Source of the DNA: Bacteroidaceae bacterium
GTDB lineage: Bacteria > Bacteroidota > Bacteroidia > Bacteroidales > CHK158-818
Reading direction: 5' to 3'
Length of the DNA: 9,814 nt
Assembly: GCA_017467745.1 (NCBI GenBank)
Contig: JAFUKV010000005.1
Span: forward strand, 1 to 9,814
Shown here in pieces: positions 1 to 4,793 of the stretch. The translations under genes were made by a program, and so were the position numbers. A model generated the notes under the pieces. It was not told where the DNA came from. It made no database searches and was given only the letters and a program-made list of their open reading frames with translations. Every line of letters starts with the position of its first letter. Position 1 is the stretch's first letter.

Positions 1-11
1 ATTGTAGTTTC

Positions 12-71
12 CTAGAAATTTATTTTATCGGAAGATGGTTGGAAAGCCTGCCTTTCAATTCCGTTTTTCAT
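12..71 (-). CDS. 19-residue small ORF in left repeat copy
   Basis: On the minus strand, ATG at 71-69 opens a 19-codon frame (MKNGIERQAFQPSSDKINF) ending in TAG at 14-12. The other repeat copy keeps the frame. The four differences within it, at 57, 51, 39 and 36, are all third codon positions: three are silent and one is Gln to His. That pattern suggests selection on a peptide, but four sites is a small sample. No Shine-Dalgarno sequence precedes this ATG directly. One does precede a two-codon ORF (ATG ATC TAG, 96-88) that ends 16 nt upstream, so translational coupling is possible. I do not recognise the peptide. Confidence 0.35.
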   Translation of the reverse strand: MKNGIERQAFQPSSDKINF

Positions 72-95
72 GGGAATCTGGGGTGAACTAGATCA

Positions 96-124
96 TTGGT
101 ATCACCTCTTTGTATCTTTATAAT
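96..124 (+). promoter_or_regulatory. Plus-strand promoter-like sequence in left repeat copy
   Basis: TTGGTA (96-101), 17 nt, then TATAAT (119-124) resembles a sigma-A promoter pointing into the element. It overlaps the minus-strand promoter described for the same copy, so the two would fire divergently from overlapping sites. The -10 box is perfect and the -35 matches four of six positions. In AT-rich DNA such a match can be fortuitous. Confidence 0.35.
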
Positions 125-148
125 AATGGGTGGAAGCGCATTTTGCAA
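103..148 (-). promoter_or_regulatory. Minus-strand promoter and RBS in left repeat copy
   Basis: Read on the minus strand: TTGCAA (148-143), a 17-nt spacer, TATTAT (125-120), then AGAGGTG (109-103) six bases before ATG at 96-94. The ATG is followed by ATC and TAG. The boxes are identical in the other copy, while eight of the thirteen inter-copy mismatches fall inside the spacer. Conserved boxes around a divergent spacer are what a working promoter would show. Transcription would run left, out of the window. Confidence 0.5.
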
Positions 149-170
149 GATGGGATAGTAGCTAAAAATG

Positions 171-595
171 TCGCCAAAGCATACAGACTTTGCAGAAAAG
201 CGAAGAAACTAAATAGACGACAAAATGTGCAGTGTTTAGTAAGAAACGCGAAGAATTTATTTGTGAAATGTTTACAAAAATTTCCAAGGATAAGTAGATA
301 ATCCTACAAAGTTAAGGTCCGTATGTTGCATTGCAGTACATCGACCTGTTATAATATAAACGAAGGTTGGATGGGAGTGAAAGACAGAGCAACTACCCCC
401 TCATATTTCCTAAATTATTTTCTTGGTGATATGTAACAAAACGAGCTTTTTTGATATATACATGGAAACTAGGCGGCGATTGTGTGGAAATCAGAAATGA
501 GAGGAGTGATTCGGTACGTACATAGATCAAACAAAATCGTGAGTAGGAGAATACGTTTTAGAAGAAGACATATTGCGCAATTAGGAGGGACTTAT
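171..595. other. Gene-poor leader region before the secreted protein gene
   Basis: No convincing gene lies here. A lysine/arginine-rich open frame running from inside the repeat (110) to 301 has no start signal of its own and overlaps promoter elements; I do not believe it. A second short frame opens at ATG 497 and runs in phase into the ATG at 596, giving 47 codons before the stop at 638-640. It is also basic and unrecognised. With a promoter at 326-355 the stretch from about 362 to 595 would be a leader of about 234 nt. I see no riboswitch or strong hairpin in it. Confidence 0.5.
326..355 (+). promoter_or_regulatory. Sigma-A-type promoter for the secreted protein gene
   Basis: A perfect TATAAT at 350-355 is preceded, 18 nt away, by TTGCAT (326-331), a weak -35. 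It is the best promoter match upstream of the gene whose ribosome binding site is at 583-589, and would start transcription near 362. This -10 style is typical of Firmicutes and differs from the promoter seen before tyrS at the right end. Confidence 0.5.
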
Positions 596-598
596 ATG
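583..598 (+). promoter_or_regulatory. Strong Shine-Dalgarno and ATG, out of frame with the gene behind it
   Basis: AGGAGGG (583-589) lies six bases before ATG 596-598, an ideal initiation site. The frame it opens reads MVNFKSILR and then meets TAG at 638-640. The large downstream frame is in the -1 register and, read back to about 619, gives a hydrophobic stretch (GIAVILVFSLLCPMLFG). Joining the two near 617-622 produces a textbook signal peptide: basic N-terminus, hydrophobic core, then V-S-A. The real start is therefore probably 596, with a one-base frameshift. Confidence 0.7.
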
Positions 599-651
599 GT
601 GAATTTCAAAAGCATACTAAGGGTATTGCTGTCATACTAGTTTTTTCTCTT

Positions 652-2265
652 TTGTGTCCGATGCTTTTTGGTGCAACTAAACTAGAAGTATCTGCCAGTC
701 AAGAGGATGGAATGGAGACTATACTAAGTAGCGGTGGTATGAATTTTTTCGCGTTTGACGTTGGAAATAGTTCTCAGGATGAAGTTGCAGTCGTAGCCAA
801 ATGGATGTCAGACTTTGGTTATACATCAAATGGAACATACGACAACGCTGACGGTACAGTATCTACGGCAACCATTATTGATGTTGCCAGAAATTCTGAT
901 GTCGTCTATATCAATGGACACGGTGGAGAATATGCTAACATCCAGGTGCGAAATAGCAATGGAAACATAACATCATACTTATGTGCGGATGCCTCGGTAA
1001 ATCCTGGGGACACCATTACAAAATATGGAATTGGCGCGAGGTGGAAAACCGGCTCTACTACAAAGACAACATCATATTGGAACAATGGAACCAAGTGGGT
1101 AATTCTAGCTCCGTGTTCACAGTTAAACTATAACGGAGTGCAGGGTACGCATTGGAATGGGTTAACATCGGCAGAAGTATGGGCTCGGACTCGGTTAGGA
1201 GACGGACAAAGAATTCATGGGTATGTTGGTTATTATAACACTGCTCCAGGTGGAAGTACACATACCTCAAGGCTTGAAAATTTCTTTGGGTATTGTATGC
1301 ATAACAATTCTCAAATTGTTGATGCTTGGGCTCAAGCACACACATTTTTGATTGGGTCTTCTGATTGGGCGGCTATTTATCATAGCGCTAATATGGATGA
1401 TCGCTTTCAATCCATGTCTGCGACTACAGCGAACGGATCTGCTTATGAGATTTACTATGTTGGAAGAAATATAAGCGAACACGAAATAGATATTGCATCT
1501 GCTTCCGATTTTGCTACAACTGAAGGCATAATGGAAGGTCAAGACTGTTTACCTCAATTTAACAACATCGCTACAAAGAATTTTTCGGCAGAGGCTACAC
1601 GCTCTGCGCTCAAAAACAAATTAAAGCTATCTGATAACTCAATCTTTGAGGTGGAGAATAATGGAAGGATCACATACTCTGTTGGGGAGCGGAATTGGGG
1701 CGACCACAACTTAAATTATGAGCTAACTGATTCAGAGGCCATCTTAGCCGCAGAGCAAGAGCTGGATAAACTTGGATTACTTCCTCAGGATAGCTATAGA
1801 ACGGTTGTCTCGCGAATAGAACGTATTAAGCTGGATTTGTCAGGTGAACAGGAGAACGTTCAAGAAACTGTTGAGTACACTGTATCATTTTATAGAACAC
1901 ATAACGGGATTGATGTTCTTTCGGATCAAGAAGATGGTATTATTGTAGGCTTCAATAAAGATGGTTTAACAGAACTGAGATATATGTGGCGTAATCTATC
2001 GGTTGTCGCTAGCGATGCGCTCGGCACATCGAAAAAAATAACTTTTCAACAAGCGCAGGAAGCTTGCCAGACCGCTTTGGTAAGAGGGGAACAAATTAAA
2101 ACCACAAGGGATGCCGAGGGCATAAGTAAATCTTTTTTTGTAACAACTGCTTACCTGCAGATCGATAACGCGGTTAAGCCCGTTTGGGCATTTTCGACAG
2201 ATAACAGCTATGCGAACTGTATCTTTGTTGATATGTACACTGGAAATGTACTGAACGTTGTTTGA
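652..2265 (+). CDS. Secreted DUF6345-like putative clan CD cysteine peptidase with PepSY-like tail
   Basis: Residues are numbered from the TTG at 652; the native start is probably ATG 596, separated by a frameshift near 619. An export signal ends in V-S-A (residues 13-15), so the mature protein should be extracellular. Residues about 30-270 form a domain with two hallmarks of clan CD peptidases: a hydrophobic strand then His-Gly (VVYINGHGG, His90), and a second strand then Ala-Pro-Cys (WVILAPCSQL, Cys155). This resembles the uncharacterised DUF6345 family, recalled from memory. Residues about 370-537 look like PepSY/propeptide-type alpha/beta modules ending in FVDMYTGNVL, a fold often linked to peptidase inhibition. 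The gene for a membrane-anchored protein follows 22 bases after the stop, probably co-transcribed. Peptidase activity is inferred, not shown. Confidence 0.75.
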   Translation: MCPMLFGATKLEVSASQEDGMETILSSGGMNFFAFDVGNSSQDEVAVVAKWMSDFGYTSNGTYDNADGTVSTATIIDVARNSDVVYINGHGGEYANIQVRNSNGNITSYLCADASVNPGDTITKYGIGARWKTGSTTKTTSYWNNGTKWVILAPCSQLNYNGVQGTHWNGLTSAEVWARTRLGDGQRIHGYVGYYNTAPGGSTHTSRLENFFGYCMHNNSQIVDAWAQAHTFLIGSSDWAAIYHSANMDDRFQSMSATTANGSAYEIYYVGRNISEHEIDIASASDFATTEGIMEGQDCLPQFNNIATKNFSAEATRSALKNKLKLSDNSIFEVENNGRITYSVGERNWGDHNLNYELTDSEAILAAEQELDKLGLLPQDSYRTVVSRIERIKLDLSGEQENVQETVEYTVSFYRTHNGIDVLSDQEDGIIVGFNKDGLTELRYMWRNLSVVASDALGTSKKITFQQAQEACQTALVRGEQIKTTRDAEGISKSFFVTTAYLQIDNAVKPVWAFSTDNSYANCIFVDMYTGNVLNVV

Positions 2266-2287
2266 ATGCTTTAAGGAGAAGATATGT

Positions 2288-2770
2288 ATGTTGAAAAAAT
2301 GGATAAGTGAGCATAAAAAATTACGTTCGTTTGTGCTGTGGGTATTGGCGCTGCTTTTGCTGGCAATCAACATCGGAATTAGTTTCAATCCCAGTGACAA
2401 TGGAGGCTGTATATCTGTAACCTTTGATAAATTGCCTATGCTTCTGGCACAAAAAGCCATACTCCGTATGGGGGATAAGACGTATAGCATTACCGATGTG
2501 AAATTGGTTCATGAAATAGTCAGCGAAACAATAGTTGCAACAAACACAGATCTTCGTTATGCGGAAACAGATCGATGGATCGATATATATTGCGGTAATT
2601 TCATTGTTAGAAAAATACATTGGTTAGGTAGGCATGACACTCCCCATATGTTTATAGTGTACAACACAAGTCCGATCCATTGGATACTTTTTAGTAAGGA
2701 CGGTGACGGGATTGTTTTTCCGTCTGATGGGCTGATAGCTCATTTAGAGAAGATCGTTACTACAGGGTGA
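2288..2770 (+). CDS. Small membrane-anchored protein of unknown function
   Basis: This 160-residue protein is unrecognised. I start it at ATG 2288 because AAGGAG (2273-2278) lies 9 nt upstream; a longer open frame back to 2258 overlaps the previous gene and has no start signal. Residues 1-12 are basic (MLKKWISEHKK), and about 13-31 form one hydrophobic segment (SFVLWVLALLLLAINIGI), predicting a membrane anchor with about 130 residues outside. The soluble part is mixed alpha/beta, with a Trp/Ile/Tyr-rich stretch (RWIDIYCGNFIVRKIHW). The gene sits 22 nt after the putative secreted peptidase and before a terminator hairpin, so the two form a probable bicistronic unit. A role as partner or inhibitor of the peptidase is a guess from position only. 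Confidence 0.75.
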   Translation: MLKKWISEHKKLRSFVLWVLALLLLAINIGISFNPSDNGGCISVTFDKLPMLLAQKAILRMGDKTYSITDVKLVHEIVSETIVATNTDLRYAETDRWIDIYCGNFIVRKIHWLGRHDTPHMFIVYNTSPIHWILFSKDGDGIVFPSDGLIAHLEKIVTTG

Positions 2771-2786
2771 CGGTGCAGATTATTTT

Positions 2787-2829
2787 CGGTAAACCAAGGC
2801 AGCTGCATGGCAGTTTCCTTGGTTTACCG
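2787..2829 (+). terminator. Terminator-like hairpin after the two-gene unit
   Basis: A perfect 13-bp inverted repeat (CGGTAAACCAAGG, 2787-2799, with its complement at 2817-2829) starts 17 nt after the stop of the small membrane protein gene. Its 17-nt loop can form an extra CTGC/GCAG mini-stem. The downstream tail is only moderately T-rich (GGTTGTTTATT), so it may terminate imperfectly. It is the first of several hairpins in this gap. Confidence 0.7.
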
Positions 2830-2843
2830 GGTTGTTTATTAAG

Positions 2844-2858
2844 TGCCAAACAGTGGCA
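2844..2858. other. Small hairpin
   Basis: TGCCA (2844-2848) pairs with TGGCA (2854-2858) across a 5-nt loop. It is short and could be chance, but it sits within a run of larger hairpins between 2787 and 2965. Confidence 0.3.
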
Positions 2859-2861
2859 AAT

Positions 2862-2894
2862 GAAAAAGCACGGATGGCATGACCAACCGTGCTT
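2862..2894 (-). terminator. Minus-strand intrinsic terminator
   Basis: AAGCACGG (2866-2873) pairs with CCGTGCTT (2887-2894), with a further TGG/CCA pairing inside. Read on the minus strand, the stem ends in CCGTGC followed by five T residues and then CATTT, the form of a Rho-independent terminator. On the plus strand the stem is followed by GAAAATG, so the polarity is leftward. No annotated minus-strand gene would need it; the candidate is the small transcript starting in the right repeat copy. Confidence 0.6.
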
Positions 2895-2911
2895 GAAAAT
2901 GCAGAAGACAA

Positions 2912-2965
2912 AGAAATGACCCTCGACTGGTTACCTGACCACTGTAACCGTCGAGGGTCATTTCT
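2912..2965 (-). terminator. Long near-perfect hairpin, probable minus-strand terminator
   Basis: Arms 2912-2927 and 2950-2965 pair perfectly over 16 bp (core GAAATGACCCTCGAC). After a single unpaired T at 2928, GGTTAC (2929-2934) pairs with GTAACC (2944-2949) around a 9-nt loop, giving 22 bp with one bulge. On the minus strand the stem is followed by a T-rich tail (TTGTCTTCTGC), so leftward termination is likely. A 9-residue ORF on the same strand ends inside the first arm, so a ribosome there would disturb folding, as in leader-peptide attenuators. A single bulged base in a long palindrome also recalls recombination sites, but I see no known core sites. Confidence 0.65.
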
Positions 2966-2987
2966 CCGAATTCTTGGGTTCTATCAT
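2958..2987 (-). CDS. Nine-residue minus-strand ORF entering the hairpin
   Basis: On the minus strand, GAGG (2998-2995) lies 7 nt before ATG 2987-2985, which opens MIEPKNSEK and stops at TGA 2960-2958, inside the long hairpin. The start context resembles that of the two-codon ORF in the repeat: both have GAGGT shortly before ACCAATGAT. Nine codons is too short to prove coding. The good Shine-Dalgarno spacing and the stop position inside a stem make a leader peptide conceivable. Confidence 0.25.
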   Translation of the reverse strand: MIEPKNSEK

Positions 2988-3015
2988 TGGTTAACCTCGC
3001 TTTCTGCTGAGTAGA

Positions 3016-3059
3016 CACGACTTTCCTTTCGTGGCGTTGAATTGCTTCCGTATCAATTC
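3016..3059 (-). other. Two adjacent small stem-loops
   Basis: CACGA (3016-3020) pairs with TCGTG (3029-3033), and GAATTG (3039-3044) pairs with CAATTC (3054-3059) around a 9-nt loop. They lie between the 19-residue and 9-residue minus-strand ORFs and add to the predicted structure of that transcript. Each is short and weak taken alone. Confidence 0.35.
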
Positions 3060-3074
3060 CTTTATTGTAGTTTC

Positions 3075-3134
3075 CTAGAAATTTATTTTATCGGAAGAGG
3101 GGTGGAAAGCCTGTCTTTCGATTCCGTTTTTCAT
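3075..3134 (-). CDS. 19-residue small ORF in right repeat copy
   Basis: Same frame as in the left copy: ATG 3134-3132, stop TAG 3077-3075, with His replacing Gln at residue 11 and silent changes in the Ile5, Arg7 and Pro12 codons. It is the first sizeable frame of the proposed leftward transcript that ends at the hairpins between 2862 and 2965. No homologue is known to me, and its function is unknown. Confidence 0.35.
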   Translation of the reverse strand: MKNGIERQAFHPSSDKINF

Positions 3135-3158
3135 GGGAATCTGGGGTGAACTAGATCA

Positions 3159-3187
3159 TTGGTATCACCTCTTTGTGTCTTTATAAT
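3159..3187 (+). promoter_or_regulatory. Plus-strand promoter-like sequence facing the truncated transporter
   Basis: TTGGTA (3159-3164), 17 nt, TATAAT (3182-3187). It would transcribe rightward across the junction into the shortened Na/Pi cotransporter frame. It is a Firmicutes-style promoter, so activity in a Bacteroidales host is doubtful. Confidence 0.3.
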
Positions 3188-3211
3188 AATGGAAAAACGG
3201 AGATTTTGCAA
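3166..3211 (-). promoter_or_regulatory. Minus-strand promoter and RBS in right repeat copy
   Basis: TTGCAA (3211-3206), a 17-nt spacer and TATTAT (3188-3183) are followed by AGAGGTG (3172-3166) and ATG 3159-3157, which opens ATG ATC TAG. Here transcription would run into the small ORFs and terminate at the hairpins, so the copy appears to head a complete unit. Confidence 0.5.
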
Positions 3212-3233
3212 GATGGGATAGTAGCTAAAAATG

Positions 3234-3302
3234 CCGGTGCCCATTCGTACAAAAGGGAGAAAATGGAACTGCAATGTGAAAACTGTTTGACAGCGCCTAT
3301 GT
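3234..3302. other. Junction segment between foreign-looking DNA and Bacteroidales DNA
   Basis: These 69 bases belong neither to the 170-bp repeat nor to the transporter reading frame. The transporter frame has a TGA stop at 3288-3290, and recognisable transporter sequence starts only at about 3303 (PFIFSGNSRRRSWGEF). An ATG at 3263 opens 20 codons ending at 3325, out of frame with the transporter and unrecognised. I see no inverted repeat, target-site duplication or tRNA end here. The break lies somewhere in this segment. Confidence 0.6.
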
Positions 3303-4748
3303 CCTTTTATTTTCTCCGGAAATAGCCGACGCCGCTCTTGGGGAGAATTTATAATCGGATTCGCACTTTTGTTTTTAGGGTTAGATTTTCTAAAAAACTC
3401 GGTTCCGGATATTCAAAGCAATCCGGCTATTCTTTCTTTTCTGACAGAATATACCAATATGGGATATTTATCCATATTTCTCTTTTTATTTATCGGTACA
3501 GTACTCACAATCGTAGTGCAATCATCCAGCGCAACAATGGCGATAACCCTTATCATGTGTAGTAAAGGTTGGATTTCTTTCGATATTGCCGCCGCAATGA
3601 TATTAGGAGAAAACATAGGAACTACCATCACTGCTAACATGGCCGCTCTTTCGGCTAATATCTCTGCAAAAAGAGCCGCTTTTGCGCATTTTTTATTCAA
3701 TATATTCGGCGTTTGCTGGGTATTGATTTTATTCTACCCGTTTACCAAAATGATAGCAACGTTGGTTACTGAATTTTCATCTTTCGGGAGTCCTTATCAA
3801 TTAGCACAGTTCATCAAAGATACCGACCCTGCCATAATTAATCAGATTTCGGAAATGACAGGTAAACCTTCCGATCCGGAATTAGCGGCAATCAGCAATC
3901 AATATCAATCCATGCAAGTATCCGTATCATACGCATTATCTCTTTTCCATACAGTATTCAATATCATTAATGTACTAATAATGGGTTGGTTTGTAAACGC
4001 CTATGTATTTATTGTAACACGCGTTATCAAACAAAAAAATAACGATGATGAAGAGTTTCAGCTCAAATATATTTCAGGCGGGATGCTGTCGACTTCCGAA
4101 CTCTCTCTGCTACAAGTAAAAAAAGAAATCTTGGTATACACCGAACGTACCCACAGAATGTTCGGGATGGTACGGGATTTACTTCACATGAAAGAGGGCA
4201 GCGAAGAATATTCAAAGTTATATAGTCGCATAGAAAAATACGAACAAATCAGCGACCGGATGGAGCTTGAAATAGCCAACTACTTGAATAAAGTGGCCGA
4301 TGGACGATTAAGTTACGAAGGCAAATTACAGATAACCGCCATGCTGACAATGGTTACCGAAATAGAAAGCATGGGAGACAGTTGTTACCATTTGGCGCGA
4401 ACAATGATTCGGAAACAAGAAGCAAAAACACAATTTTCCGATGAAATCGTCTCAAACATCGATACTATTTTCAAATTAGTAGACGATGCTATCAACAATA
4501 TGATGCAGATTCTTCCGCAGAACGAATTAGACGAATCTGACTTAAATCGCACCTACAATAAAGAAACGGAAATCAATAATTTCCGAAACGTGTTACGTAT
4601 TACCAATATAGAAAATGTGAACGCGAAAAAATACGAATATCAAGCCGGAACATTCTATATGGACTTAGTTGAAGAAGCCGAAAAACTGGCCGATTATGTT
4701 GTAAACGTTGTAGAAGCTATAAAAGAAAAAAGAAAGATTTCTAAATAA
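3303..4748 (+). pseudogene. Na/Pi cotransporter, N-terminally truncated, with PhoU-like domain
   Basis: Family members couple sodium entry to phosphate transport in the inner membrane and are usually about 550-600 residues with two QSSSAT-bearing membrane repeats. Here only about 481 residues remain. Recognisable sequence begins at PFIFSGNSRRR (3303), then comes the second repeat with VVQSSSAT (3516-3539) and GENIGTTITA (3606-3635), and a helical PhoU-like domain from about 4100 to the end. The first QSSS repeat, roughly 100 or more residues, is absent. The first usable start inside the frame is TTG 3369; no Shine-Dalgarno sequence is present. Without the first repeat, transport is unlikely. 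The gene ends 45 bases before the epimerase gene. Family assignment is firm; whether the break is biological or an assembly artefact is not. Confidence 0.85.
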
Positions 4749-4793
4749 ACGAAACAACGTTGATCTTGTTATTGATGTAAAATATTTACGAAT

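Larger units (their letters stand above)
1..170. repeat. 170-bp direct repeat, left copy
   Basis: This block recurs in the same orientation at 3064-3233 with no indels and about 13 mismatches (roughly 92% identity). Eight mismatches cluster at 130-140, four lie at 36, 39, 51 and 57, and one at 113. The copy begins at the first base of the window, so its true left limit is unknown. It contains promoter-like sequences on both strands, a minus-strand Shine-Dalgarno sequence, a two-codon ORF and a 19-residue ORF. It is not a tRNA or an IS end that I recognise. It could be the flank of a mobile element, or a dispersed small transcription unit present in several copies. Confidence 0.95.
2862..3176 (-). 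ncRNA. Candidate minus-strand structured small transcript
   Basis: A promoter in the right repeat copy (boxes at 3211-3206 and 3188-3183) would start a leftward RNA near 3176. That RNA would carry a Shine-Dalgarno sequence with a two-codon ORF, the 19-residue ORF (3134-3075), hairpins at 3059-3039 and 3033-3016, a second Shine-Dalgarno with a 9-residue ORF (2987-2958), a 54-nt hairpin (2965-2912) and a T-tailed terminator (2894-2862). Length would be about 260-315 nt, depending on which hairpin ends it. It could be a regulatory RNA, a peptide-encoding RNA or an attenuated leader. Everything beyond the visible motifs is inference. Confidence 0.35.
3064..3233. repeat. 170-bp direct repeat, right copy
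   Basis: This is the second copy of the block at 1-170, offset by exactly 3063 bases, without indels. Similarity stops after GCTAAAAATG at 3233; leftward it cannot be traced beyond 3064 because the other copy meets the window edge. Differences cluster at 3193-3203, in the spacer of the minus-strand promoter. The Bacteroidales-type sequence begins about 70 bases to the right. Confidence 0.95.

Noticed and set aside
28..112. Fragments resembling the 3' end of 16S rRNA (TATCGGAAG, TGGGGTGAA, ATCACCTCTTT)
   Set aside because: The pieces are short and in the wrong order. ATCACCTCTTT is simply the complement of a Shine-Dalgarno sequence for the minus-strand ORF. No rRNA helix is preserved.
110..301. 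63-residue lysine/arginine-rich open frame
   Set aside because: It begins at a TTG inside the repeat, overlaps promoter boxes, has no Shine-Dalgarno sequence, and only its first part is shared with the other copy, where the frame does not continue. It resembles no known protein.
497..640. 47-residue basic frame running into the ATG at 596
   Set aside because: No ribosome binding site precedes ATG 497, and the strong one at 583-589 serves the ATG at 596. The shared frame appears coincidental.
1058..1542. Minus-strand open frames within the secreted protein gene
   Set aside because: They are antisense shadows of a well-supported coding sequence, without start signals or recognisable products.
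2912..2965. Integron attC-like site
   Set aside because: A long palindrome with an unpaired base recalls attC, but the conserved GTT/AAC core boxes are not where they should be and no integrase or cassette array is present.
3287..3292. Perfect TTGACA -35 box near the junction
   Set aside because: No -10 match lies 16-18 nt downstream, and Bacteroidales promoters do not use this box.
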